Below, in pieces: positions 48,218 to 59,454 of a stretch of DNA of 64,000 nucleotides. The notes under the pieces were generated by a model. The model saw only the letters and a program-made list of their open reading frames with translations. It did not search any database and was not told the DNA's origin. The stretch covers positions 41,026,191 to 41,090,190 of the forward strand of contig NC_090726.1 in NCBI RefSeq assembly GCF_036898095.1, written 5' to 3'. The position numbers and the translations under genes were made by a program. Numbering within the stretch: the stretch's first letter is position 1; each line of letters starts with the position of its first letter. Source of the stretch: Palaemon carinicauda (Eukaryota > Arthropoda > Malacostraca > Decapoda > Palaemonidae).

Positions 48218-49003
48218 ATTTTGACTGAAAATTTTCTAACCTTTTATAGCTTAAGGAATAATCTTATACAGTGTACTGTATTTAATTGATGTACTGTTAA
48301 GTCTGTAATGCAGTTACTCATACATTATCAAATTGGTTATTTCAGGAAGGAGAATCCTGCAGACAGATGTATCGAAAGCCGGAGACCTACGGAGCGGAGA
48401 ACCTCTCCATCGTGCAGGGATATGGATGAGTTCAGACAGGTCATCCACAAGTGAACCCGGATGATGATAGAACTTTATTAACAGCACGGATGACATCTAA
48501 TGGGGACTGTCTCCATAGGATCAGGATTTGGAGACCAAAGATACAAGGCTTACAGAGTTGGAGAAATTCTCGAGGTACGAATCATACTGCAGACTGTAGT
48601 GTGCAGAATTCTGCATGCGTTTTTGGCCTTTAATAACCTGTGACCAATCATATATATATATTTTTTTAATATTACAGAAAGCCTTCAACTTACAAAATAA
48701 ATACTGTAGGTTCCAAGAAGCTTTGTATAAGTCTAATTTTATTAAATTTTAGCCTAGGGTAGGCATCACCTACCTCGCATGCCAATGGTTTTCAGCTGCA
48801 AAAATCAAGAAATAATCCTGTTTCATATTACAAATGCCATTTTGCTTACAGCATTGAATTATATAATATTGTTTTATTACAGTACAGTATTTCATAGTGA
48901 AATTTTGATACAATATCCAAGATTTAAAATTTTAGTTGGACTTGTGTTTGTATCTTCGAAGATTTGTGAGTTGTGGACCTTCCAATTTATTGATATTTTG
49001 TCC

Positions 49004-49004
<1 letters not shown>
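48218..49004. other. Spacer between elements B and C
   Basis: AT-rich, with no gene, tandem repeat or element end recognised except a possible short TA tract near 48650. Confidence 0.4.
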
Positions 49005-49057
<53 letters not shown>

Positions 49058-49165
49058 TATTAGCCAAGCTACAAACCCTAGTTGGAAAAGCAAGATACTA
49101 TAAACCCAAGGGCTCCAATAGGGAAAAATAGCCCAGTGAGGAAAGGAAATAAGGAAATAAATAAA
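49005..49165 (-). mobile_element. Non-LTR 3'-UTR tail fragment, reverse orientation
   Basis: (ATT)n (49009-49062), AGCCAAGCTACAAACCCTAG, TTGGAAAAGCAAGATACTAT and AAAATAGCCCAGTGAGGAAA form the reverse complement of the tail at 15365-15518. 49166-49550 holds nothing else. Confidence 0.82.
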
Positions 49166-49550
49166 TGATGAGAAAAAAAAATTAACAATAGATCATTCTA
49201 ATGATGATAATAATTATGGTAATGGTGCTTAAGGCCAATTTACAAAAGGATAGTTCACTGGCGCCAGTAACTAGTGACAAGTAAACTTTCCAGGATAGTA
49301 GGCGTTTGCACGAGGACACTTTCCCTTTTCACGGGAATAGTTTGTTGACGGTAGTAAAGTATCCCCTTGTAAACCAGCCTTTAGATACAGTAGTGTCCGT
49401 TATATCAAAAGTTTTCCCTCCCTCAGATGATGTGAGCATTGGCATCAACAGTATGAATACAGTCCTCCGCCTATTCCAGGGATGTCGTAACCACTTTTAA
49501 ATAATTTTATTGGTAAGTGTTTTTGTGGGTGGTGTATGTTGTATTGAAGA

Positions 49551-49725
49551 TTTGTTCCGTAACCGAAATACAAACCACGCTATTTACAAGGGGCATTACT
49601 TTCGGCGTAGCTGAAATGACGAGCCATTAGAGTTTTAACGGGGTTAACTACCCTCTCGCTAGTTAGCGAGGGGGTAGGGGAGGGGTAGCTAGCTACCCCT
49701 CCCCCCTCACACACCGGTGAACTGA
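49551..49725. repeat. Left terminal repeat of element C
   Basis: 49551-49590 is complementary to the first half of the ICR at 57045-57087. 49582-49720 is complementary to 57190-57345, sharing GCTGAAATGACGAGCCATTA. CGCTAGTTAGCGAG and TAGCTAGCTA palindromes are also shared with the right end. Confidence 0.9.
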
Positions 49726-49847
49726 TTCACTTCACTTTGGCTCTGGTGATGATGAGACCTGTCTGTCTCACCCTCGCATTTTTGACAGCCTTAATTTGTT
49801 TGCTTTTTCTTACAGCTTGTGTGCTTGGAAGTTGGCCTCCATCCATC

Positions 49848-52800
49848 ATGCGGAAGTGCCCTGGACTTTCCGACCGCCCTTGTGGAACGTTCATGTCGGC
49901 GGTCGAGATCGACCCTCACTCCTTATATCCATTCTGCCGAGGTCAATGGTGTGAAAGGATTAAAACTTGTAGTGAGTGCAGGGAGTGGTCTACCTCCCAG
50001 TGGGAGAGGTTTTCCCAGCGATGTAAGAAGAAGTCTAAGCGTGACCTTTCTCCTTCAAGGGCTGCCTTGAAGAAGGAAGGTTCCAAAGACTCTTCTTCCG
50101 TTGCCCGAACCTCCTCCGAAGCTCCAACTCGATCGGTCTCTCGCGAGGGGCCATCGAGTGGTAGCGTAGGCCTTTCTGTTGTTGTCCAACCTCAGGGTTC
50201 GGGAGAGGGAGTTGCCTCCCATAGCGAGGCAGCTCCTCCTCCTCTACCTCCTACGGGGGAGGCTTTTGATGTTGATGATTCTGTGTCTAACAATGATCTT
50301 TTGCAGCTTTGGGCTTCCTTGGGGATTAAGGGCTCGCCCTCCAGGGAAGCCCTGTTTGACCTGATCCAGTTGGGTGCAGCTGTCAAACAGTCGCCGGTAA
50401 TAGCAGAGGTAGATCCTCTGTCTGTTGTCGACGTTGTTGTGGCAGAGGCTTCCGACGGGTCGGGCCAAATCCCTGCTGTTGTTGCGGATGTTGCTGAAGG
50501 CTCAGTTCCCCCCTCCGAACATCCTTCGAGGGAGGAGCTGGGTCCAACGGTCTCTCCTGCGGGTGATTCTCCCCCCCGGGTGAGTTCACTGACGGAGACT
50601 CCTCTTCGGAGGACCGACGATGGTGTTGCTGCCCCTCGAGGTCGTCTTCGCTGTAAGGCTTGCCCTCCTCTTCGCCGTCGAGGCCTTCCTTCCCCTTACA
50701 AGGGGGTTAGGAGGCGCCTCTTTGGGTTCTTCGCCTTCGACGTCTCCCACAGAGGAGCCTCCTCGACGTGAGCAGACTGTTACAGCCGCATCGCTATACC
50801 TCTCAGCTGATCGTTCGCAATCACCGACGCCTGCCAGACCTGCTAGCCTTCCTTCTCCGTTTGCGGAGGCAGATGTGCTGTGGGCGCCTACGCACCCCGT
50901 TTTCCAACGGGCGCTGGTCCCTTCGGGGCATAAGGGCTTGTCTCTCACTGAGACTAAGTCCCTTAAGCGCCAGGTGTTACCTGCTCGCCCATGTTCTCCT
51001 GCGCGCAAGCGCTCTCCTGCTGTGGACCCTTCAGATTCTTCACGCCCCACATCTTCTCGCCGTAGATCTCCTGCCCGCCAGTGCTCGCCTGCGCGCCAGT
51101 GCTCACCTACGCGTCAGCGCTCCCCTGCTCGTCAGGAATCTCCTGTGTGCCAGCTCTCTCCTGCTCACCAGCGCACATCTGCGCGCCCACGTACTCCTGA
51201 GCGTCCACTACCACCTGCTCGCCAGCGCACATCTGCGCGCCAACGTTCGCCCGCGCGCCCTTGATCTCCGGATCTGGGTGGAGGCAAGGAGATTATTCCT
51301 TTGCCCCCTCGCCGTCTATCTCCTACGCGCCCTCAGTCTCCGCCCACGCGCCAGCCTTTGCCTGCGCGCCATCGCGCGCACTCTCCTGTGCGCTCTTCTA
51401 GACCTGGTCAAGCCCCTGCGCGCCCGCGCGCCCACGAGAAGTCTCCGGTGCAAGCCCGCGAGCGTTCGCCCCTACGCGCCACTTCACCTTCTGGTCCTGC
51501 AGCCCATCTGATAGCTCCCGACCACGCCACTACGTGTCAGCGATCTCCAACACGCCAGCGATCTCCTGCGCGCCTGCGCGATCCTTCGCCTACGCGCAAG
51601 CGCTCTCCAACGTGCCCGTGTGCCCTCACATGGGATCGCCGAAGGTCTCCTGCGCGCCCACGCGCTAACTCGCTTGTGCGCAGCCGATCGCCTTCTCGGC
51701 CTACGCGCCATCGCTCCCCTGCACGGCGTCGTTTTCACTGCCGCCAGCGCTCTCCCCTACAACGCGCCCACTCACCCACGCGCTCTCTCGCCCGCGTGCA
51801 CACGCGCCCCCTCGCTCGCGTGCACACGAGCCCCCTCGCCCGCGCTTTCATCTCCGCGCGCATGCGCGCCAACGTTTGCCCGCACGCGAACCCGCGATTT
51901 TACCATCGCGCGAGCGCCAGCGCGACCCCGATCGCGATTCTCCGCTGGGTTTCGCAGCACGGGCAACCTTGCGAGTCCTCGGGAGTGACGCGTACTTCAA
52001 GATCATCGTCGTCATGATCTCCACAGCGTAAGCGCAGAGCAGCGCTCTTGCAGGAGGAGGAAGATTCTTCAGAGAGGTCTAGGCAACACCCTTCTTTTCA
52101 GGCAGGCCCTGTGGTATCCACTCCTAAGGATCGCCCGATCCCCTTCCCTCCAGCGGGAGTCGCTGGCACCGAGTCTGTCAGCCGTCAGCCTTGGTTCGGG
52201 TCTCTGATCAAAGTGGTCGTCCAGGCTGTTAAGCCGGCCCTCACTGATCTAGGCCTCAAACCAACGGCAGCCTCGTCCCCGCTGAAGAGAAGGAGAGGAG
52301 TGGACTTCGTGGTAACTTCTGCTAGGGTCAAACTGGCTCCCAATAAATCTGTCAGGAAGGCCCCTTCCCCCCCTCAGACTGTTTCTCCTTCCCCTGTGGA
52401 CGAAGCCTTTCCGTCCTCAGGAGAGTCCAGCGAGGTGGGACATTCTCCCACGGCACCAATGGGATGAATCCCACCTCGAGTAGAAGAATCGTCTCGTGTT
52501 GGAGTAGCGAGTGGTCCACAGATTTCTTTACTGGAGTCCTGTATCCCTCCTAGGAAGGAGCCCAAGGACTCGAAGACTGTCCCTAAGTCTTCATCTTGGA
52601 TTCGACCAGAGCCACCAAGACCCCAGGAGAACGTCCGCGTGTACCCCCAAGTAGAGCAGCTGGGGACAGGAGACTTTACTGCCAGTCCACAAGGAGGAGA
52701 GCTGCACGAGTCGGAGCATGCCTTCTGGCAGGTCCTGAGTCTGATGAGCCGAGGACCCGGAGACCGCCCCTCGCGAAGGCAAGGATACGGTTCTGGACCA

Positions 52801-53666
52801 AGTCTACGGCACTCAAAAACCTCCGGAGGCCAGTGCGGCTCTGCCCTGGTCCCAGGGGGTTAAGAGCGCCAGAGACAAGGTTGAGAGCCAGCTCTCCGAA
52901 CTCGCCTCCTCCAGCCGTTCCCCTGCCGGCAACAAACTCCTCCCACCTCCTCGCGTGCAGCAAAGGAGGTACTTTGAGATCACAGGGGGGTCTTGTTTAG
53001 GTCTTCTTCTCCACCATTCTGTGGAAGAGCTCTCCAGGGGAATTTCTCTCGAGAAACTCTCCGCCCGGCAGGTGACATTCTCGGCTACAGAGATCTTGAG
53101 CCAGGAGAAGGTCGCAAAGTGTGCCATGCAGGCCACTTCCTGGCTGGATGTCTGGCTGGGGTCTCTGGGCATCCTGTTGCAATCGGAGGACTTGTCCAAA
53201 GAGAGCACCAGGAAGGCCATGGAGACTTTTCTCCTCTCGGGCACGCGCACCATCGAGTTTCTGGCTCACCAAGTTTCGAACTTGTGGGCAAACTCGATCT
53301 TGAAGCGTCGTGTTGCGGTGACCGAGAGGTTCCATGCTAAGGTCCCAGCCGTGGATGTCTGCAGGCTCAGACACTTCCATCCTTGGAAAGAGCCTGTTTG
53401 AGCCCAAGGATGTGAAACGGACAGCTGAGAGGTGGAGGAAGTCGAATCACGATTCTCTCCTCCAAAGGGCTCTTACATCCAGACCCTACAAGCCTCCAGC
53501 ACCTCAACAACAACAGCCTCGTCAGTCTAGGACATCGAAACCGGCTCCGGCAGCAAAGGCAAAGGTGTCCAAACAGCAGCCCTTTCCTGTCAAGGACAGG
53601 AAGGGCGGGAAGTCCTCCAGGGGAGGCAAGAATCCTAGAGGGAGCGGCCGAGGCTGCAAACGCTAG
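49848..53666 (+). pseudogene. DIRS gag of element C
   Basis: Starts MRKCPGLSDRPCGTFMSAVE, with the Cys-rich head. One frame continues to 50771 through VSNNDLLQLWASLGIKGSPS. After a frame change near 50730 a single frame (50620 to about 52745) reads an Arg/Ser/Pro-rich region with RSPARQ and CSPARQ repeats. It is broken only by TGA at 51262, 52015 and 52465. A deletion near 52745-52790 and a further shift near 53375 separate the conserved C-terminal blocks (FSATEILSQEKVAKCAMQAT, FLLSGTRTIEFLAHQVSNLW, KDRKGGKSSRGGKNPRGSGR). A pyrimidine tract and TACAG (49815) lie 33 bases before the ATG. It is likely an RNA-binding structural protein and is not functional as it stands. Confidence 0.78.
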
Positions 53667-53699
53667 GATTGGCAATCCCCCTGCGTGTCCACCAGTGGG

Positions 53700-55693
53700 G
53701 GGATGCCTGCAGAGTTCAGGTGGCAGCAACTCGGGGCCGATTCCAGGACGATCTCTGTGATCAGCTAAGGATATCTCGTCCCGTTCATAACATCTCTTCC
53801 TCCCCTGACAGCGAATCCAGTGTCGTTGAGCTCCTATGCCATGGGATCGGCAAAGGGGCTAGCCCTTCGGGCAGAAGTCGAGACCATGCTCAAAAAGGAT
53901 GCTCTCTAAGAGGTCGTCGACAGGTCCCCAGGCTTCTTCAGTCGGCTCTTTCTTTTAAAGAAGGCGTCTGGAGGCTGGAGACCCGTCATCGACCTCTCAG
54001 CCCTGAACAAGTTTGTCAAACAAACTCCGTTCAGCATGGAGACAGCAGAGACGGTCAGACTTGCAGTGAGACCGCAAGACTTCATGTGCACTCTGGATTT
54101 AAAGGATGCGTACTTCCAGATCCCAATTCATCCGTCTTCCAGGAAGTACTTGAGATTCAGCCTAGACAACAAGATCTACCAGTTCAAGGTGCTGTGTTTT
54201 GGTCTCTCCACAGCTCCGCAGGTGTTCACCAGAGTGTTCACCCTGATATCTTCGTGGGCACACAGGATCGGCATCCGTCTCCTTCGCTATCTTTATGACT
54301 GGCTGATCCTGGCAGACTCGGAGTCGACCCTTCTTCGACACCAAGACAAGCTTCTGGGACTTTGCCAAGATCTAGGGATCATGGTAAATCTCGAGAAGTC
54401 TTCTCTGCTTCCATCTCAACGACTGGTATATCTAGGCATGATATTGGACACCAATCTCCACAAAGCCTTTCCATCAGACGACAGGATAGCAAGGCTGAGG
54501 AAGGTCGCGGAACCTTTCCTCAGACGGGGAGAGCTTCCAGCCCAATCTTGGTTACGTCTTCTAGGTCACCTGTCCTCCCTGACCCGTCTAGTTCCAAACG
54601 GCCGCCTCAGGATGAGATCACTGCAATGGCGGCTCAATTCCTGGTGGAGTCAAGGCCACGATTCCTTGGACTTTCTGGTCCCCATAGGGCCTGCGGTACG
54701 GACGGACCTGCAGTGGTGGTTGACCGACAGAAACCTTCGAAAGGGAGTGGATCTTCTCGTCCTCCCCCCGGATTTGATGCTGTTCTCGGACGCGTCAAAA
54801 GAAGGGTGGGGGGCCCACGTTCTGAACCACAGAAACTCAGGCCGGTGGTCAGAATCAGAAAAGTACCTCCACATCAATCTGCTAGAGATGAAGGCAGGTC
54901 ACTCTGTGGTGGTGATGAGCGACTACACCACAGTTGTGGCTTATATCAACAAGCAGGGAGGTACCTTTTCACAACAGCTATCCCATCTTGCAGTAGAGAT
55001 TCTGAGATGGGTCGAAGTCCGCTCGATACCACTATCAGCTCGCTTCATTCCGGGCAAAAGGAATGTGCTCGCCGACAGTCTGAGCAGAGCTTCGCAGATA
55101 GTGAGTCCCGAGTGGTCTTTGGATCCTCTAGTAGCCAACAAAGTCCTGACTTTGTGGGGTTCCCCGACAGTGGACTTGTTCGCGACAGCCTTGAACTTCA
55201 AGCTCCCACTGTACTGCTCCCCAGTCCCGGACACAAGGCACTCTGGCAAGATGCCTCCCAACAACGGTGGGACAACATCGACGTCTACGCCTTCCCACCG
55301 TTCTGTTTGATGAGAAGGGTGCTCAACAAGACCAGACTATTGGTCAACCTGTCGATGACCTTGATAGCTCCGCTATGGCATCACGCGGAATGGTTCCTGG
55401 ACCTTCTGCAGCTCCTGACGGAACTCCCGAGAGAACTCCCCCCACGACACGAGCTACTCAAGCAACCACACTGCAACATCTTCCACAAAGCCGTAGCTTC
55501 GCTTCGGCTTCATGCCTGGAGACTATCCAGCATCTCCTCACAGAGAGAGGCTTTTTGCAACAAGTTGCAGAGAGGGTGTCTCGACACATGCGAAAGTCAT
55601 CTGCAGGGGTCTACCAGGCGAAGTGGAGAGTCTTCTGTGGTTGGTGTCGTGGAAGGGGTATCTCTCCCCTCGATGCCACTATTCCAGCAATAG
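53700..55693 (+). pseudogene. DIRS reverse transcriptase / RNase H of element C
   Basis: Collinear with the B protein. Lesions: a TAA at about 53907 (KKDAL-stop-EVVD, where B has Gln), the RT active site changed from YLDD to YLYD (about 54291), a 39-base in-frame deletion inside RNase H near 54896 (LLEMKAGHSVV, 13 residues short), and a one-base loss near 55231 (PVPDTRHSG instead of PVPDPKALW) that shifts the frame. The correct reading then resumes (VDVYAFPP-like, NIDVYAFPPFCLMRRVLNKT) to 55693. The active-site change alone should abolish polymerisation. Confidence 0.9.
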
Positions 55694-56560
55694 CGGAGTT
55701 TCTTGTATATCTGCGGGAGGAAATGCACCTTTCGGTCTCGGTGGTGAAAGGCTATCGCTCAGCCTTAATCCTGGCCTTCAGGCTGAAAGGTTTGGACATT
55801 TCTTCTTCGCTGGAACTTACCTTGCTCATACGAAGCTATGAACTTACCTGCCCTCAGTCGGAAGTGAGACCTCCTCCATGGAATGTGGTTCGGGTTCTCA
55901 GGGCTCTTAAGAGACCTCCGTTCGAACCATGACGTCAGGCTTCTGATCGTCACCTGACTTGGAAAACGGTGTTCCTGCTCGCTCTAGCTTCTGCCAAGCG
56001 TGTCAGTGAACTTCATGGTCTCTTGTACGACGTCGTCCATTCAAGGGGATGGGGGGAGGTAACGTTCAGGTTCGTCCCTGAGTTTATTGCTGACTCAAAA
56101 CCCTGGGGTTCCGGACCCACGGTTCGACTCCTTCAGGGTTTCGAGTCTTCGTTCTGTAACAGATGACCCAGACCATCTCCTACTATGCCCAGTAAGGAGT
56201 CTGAGGCGTTATTTTAAAAGAACAGCTGCAGTCCGTCCTCGCGTGCAAGCCCTGTTTGTGAGCACGGGAAGGACGAAGAGGAGGGTCACCAAGAATACCA
56301 TTTCAGCTTGGATTCGAAGGGTCATCCATCATTCCCTGAATCCAGATCCTCCTCCGTCACGTCGCCCGAGAGCACACGATGTCAGAGGCATCTCAACGTC
56401 CCTGGCATTCAAGAGAAACTTCTCTGTGACGCAGGTGCTACAAGCTGGGGTCTGGAAGCGTCAAACGACCTTCACAGCCCACTACCTGCAGGACGTGGCC
56501 CACAGGAGCCTCGATACGTTCTCTATTGCCCCTGTGGTGGCTGCACAACAGCTGGTTTAA
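55267..56560 (+). pseudogene. Tyrosine recombinase of element C
   Basis: Overlaps the pol 3' end by 427 bases. It keeps the 13-residue stretch (TLQHLPQSRSFAS region) that B lacks. The catalytic Arg (ASAKRVSELHG), H-x-x-R (RPRAHDVRGISTSLAF) and Tyr (TTFTAHYLQDVAH) are all present. A TGA at 55930-55932 replaces a Leu codon (FEP-stop-RQASD) and a 2-base loss near 56090 shifts the frame before TQNPGVPDPRFDS. Two lesions in an otherwise well-kept gene. Confidence 0.9.
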
Positions 56561-57044
56561 ACCTCAGGCTCCTTAATGGACAGGTAGCAGAAGGTTGAGG
56601 GCATTGTTACCCGGTTTTAGACTGCATGAATGAAAAAGTATGTCTGGCCCTTACTCTTTTCTTCATCCTCCCCTCTCTTGGGGAAAGCAGCATCCGGGGT
56701 TCTTTGCATAGCTGACCTCAAATCACTGCAGGTAAACCATGCTTCCTTGTGCTCCTAGTATTAGTATAATACTGTCGCGTCCCCCATATCCTGATAAGGT
56801 GGTATTGGGAATGTCCTAACCTAGATTTCCATTTAAAGGACTTCAGGTCAACTTCATAGGACGAGTCACACTTCTTTCCTTCACACACAAGCTTATGTAG
56901 GCCGCACGTTCCTTGCGGAGCAAGGAATTTGCGAGGTGCAGGGACTCTTTTTCTCGAGTGCTGCTCACTTGGATTTTCAGTCCCCGGGCAAAGCCAAAGC
57001 CAGTAAGGCTCGGACTTTCCACCCTACCTAAGGGTTAAGTTACC

Positions 57045-57396
57045 CCACGTAAATAGCGTGGTTTGTATTTCGGTTACGGAACAAATGACAAATTCGGAGA
57101 TAATTTGTATTTTTCCTAACCATACAAACCTTAGCTATTTACACATATTTGCCCGCCAGCCCTGTCCCCCGTGAAGTCCTACCTCTAAGCGAAGTGAATC
57201 AGTTCACCAGTGTGGAGGGGGGGAAGGGATAGCTAGTTACCCTTCCCCTACCCCCTCGCTAACTAGCGAGAGGGTAGTTAACCCTCGTTAAAAATCTAAT
57301 GGCTCGTCATTTCAGCTACGCCCAAAGTAATACATTATGTAAATAGCTAAGGTTTGTATGGTTAGGAAAAATACAAAATATCTCCGAATTTGTAAT
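57045..57396. repeat. ICR and right terminal repeat of element C
   Basis: ICR 57045-57143, with halves complementary to the left end and to the right outer arm 57338-57395. C-specific bases (TTCGGAGA, AACCATAC) appear in both the ICR and the outer arm, where B has TTCGTAGA and AACGATAC in both. Confidence 0.9.
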
Positions 57397-57620
57397 TTTT
57401 CATTAATTCTGTTTAGCATTTACAGTATTAAACTGAGACAATTTACATGTTATATACTTGTTTCCTTGAGCAATGATATTGATTTTGTGTATTCCTCTTT
57501 TTGTATTAAACTTTAGTTCCCTTTAGTATTCTAATCATGTGTAAACTGAGTGCAGCATTTGATCTTCTTAGATGTACAATGTGAACAACAGTTCCCTACA
57601 TGTGTACGTCTAATGTATTA

Positions 57621-58070
57621 CAGTGAACCCTCGTTTATCGCGATAGATAGGTTCCAGACTCGGCCGCGATAGGTGAAAATCCGCGAAGTAGTGACACCAT
57701 ATTTACCTATTTATTCAACATGTATATTCAGACTTTTAAAACCTTCCCTTGTACGTATTACTGTTAACAAACTACCCTTTAATGTACAGAACTCTTAATG
57801 CATGTACTACAGTACCCTAAACTAAAACAGGCACAAATATTAAAGGCGATTTTATATCATGCGTTTCCTAAACACGCTAAAAAGCACGATAAAAAATGGC
57901 AACCAATGTTTTGTTTACGTTTATCTCTGATCATAATGAAACAAACTCATTTAGTGTACACATATATGTATAGGTTAGTTTTTGCATCGATTATATTGAT
58001 TATACAGTACAGTATGTTTATTTTGTTATTACCAATGTTTTACTTAATTTTTCTTAGGACTTCCAAATGA
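57621..58070 (+). mobile_element. Tigger-like transposon end
   Basis: CAGTGAACCCTCGTTTATCG follows TA directly, and CGCGATAGATAGGTTCCAGA and GGTGAAAATCCGCGAAGTAG come next. This is the well-known terminal pattern of Tigger/pogo elements (CCTCGxxTATCGCG...GGTTCC...CGCGGA). The opposite end is not found. The piece seems cut off where element E begins. No transposase frame is recognised. Confidence 0.75.
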
Positions 58071-58106
58071 AATGTTTTTTTCTGGGCTCGAACCTGTGCC
58101 GCCCAG

Positions 58107-59454
58107 TGAATAAGCTCCATTTAGCACTTATTCTTAGGTAATTTACTGCTAAATATACCAGAGAAAAAATGTAAAGGAGTGCTAGGTTAACTAGCTCGCT
58201 CACCTATTGGTGTCGGTATAAAATTGGGCGTATAATCCAGAGGTCCCGCACTATTTAGATTCATCCACGACAGAAACCCCAATAGAGGAGAGCCGTTCAA
58301 CCTCACTCGGTACTACTAACAATGCATCCGCTCAGAACCCAACTCCTTTTAGCACGCCTTGTGCAGTAACCCGCATTTTTGTTGTGCTCTCGTTTTGGAT
58401 TATTTTCCATTGGATTATGGCATCTTCGTCGGTTTCTCAGGAGACACCGTCTAAGTTAAGTACCAAGCTTGGTTTTACTGTGTTTTGAGCAACCTAGATC
58501 GTTTAATATTTATTTTATAGGAGTTTATTCTCTTCGTCATATCGATCTTGCTTGATTTCACTACAGTTGGTACTCCTGTTTTTGAGAGCTTTTAGTATCA
58601 CTCGCGGTGTTACTATGTGTATTATTAAATATTATTTGTTATTGTGAATATTCATTATTTAGCGTTTAGAATCCTCGTGGTTCAATTTTAGGGCCGATAT
58701 CATTTACGTATCGTTATGGCTGCCGACCTTCGTTGCTAGGCGGCAATGTTATTTTTAAGCCATCAGGTGTGTCTTTTGTGATTTAATTATTATGTTGCAT
58801 GCCTTGCCCGAAAAATTTCTATGTGTTTATTTATATAGTTTTTAACGCTATTATCATTATGATGAATATTTGTGCCATTACTCCGTTTGATCTGTCTGGT
58901 TGGGGACCGTCAGTTGGTAGCCCTGCTGCCTCGTATCACGTGATCCTCCCCCACGCTCCCCCTCTCGCTAGGTGGGCGGCTAGGCTTCTTCCCCCTCCAC
59001 TAGGGGACCGTTGCCTTCCCTCCTTTTAGAGGGGGTAGTTCAGTGTTTATGGACTTTGTCCTCCGGGTGTCCCGGCGGGTTCGTCTCTGTCTAGTCTGGT
59101 TGGCCACCGGTCAACAGAGTTGGATCCCGGGGCATCCTATTTTATATTCACTTTTCATTCTGGCTTATGTTATACGAAACCCTCTGGGTTCGGTTGGCGG
59201 TTCTTAGCTACAGTTCCGCCCCCCCTATTATTTTATAACATTTCCTATCATTATATATGATGATTATATATGACAGATCACTACCCCGGAGTCCCTATAT
59301 GAATTGGCTTTGGATATACTTTTATTTCCCGGCCCGGGGCCTACCCCGCCCCAGGAAATCAGACACCATGTGTCTTAATTCCTTGTTATTGCATCCTTTT
59401 TTATGCTCCCGGCTCGACCGGAATGGATTGCTATACTTTAGTTTAAGTTAGACT
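58107..59454. other. 5' region of element E
   Basis: No long open frame. It probably holds promoter and untranslated leader. Contains CTCTCCCCCAC-type GC-rich stretches near 58945 and no recognised gene. Confidence 0.45.

Larger units (their letters stand above)
49551..57396 (+). mobile_element. DIRS-like YR retrotransposon C, full-length but decayed
   Basis: 7.85 kb, with both ends present (TTTGTTCCGTAACCG left, GAATTTGT right). Same gene order as B. Terminal sequences differ from B in blocks (GGCGTAGCTGAAATGACGAG against GCGACAGCCGATGACGAGCC), so it is another subfamily. All three genes carry lesions. The sequence between recombinase and ICR (56560-57045) is collinear with B without the pogo insertion. 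Confidence 0.92.

Noticed and set aside
58082..58106. tRNA-like sequence (GGCTCGAACCT)
   Set aside because: The B-box-like stretch stands alone, with no A box or cloverleaf around it.
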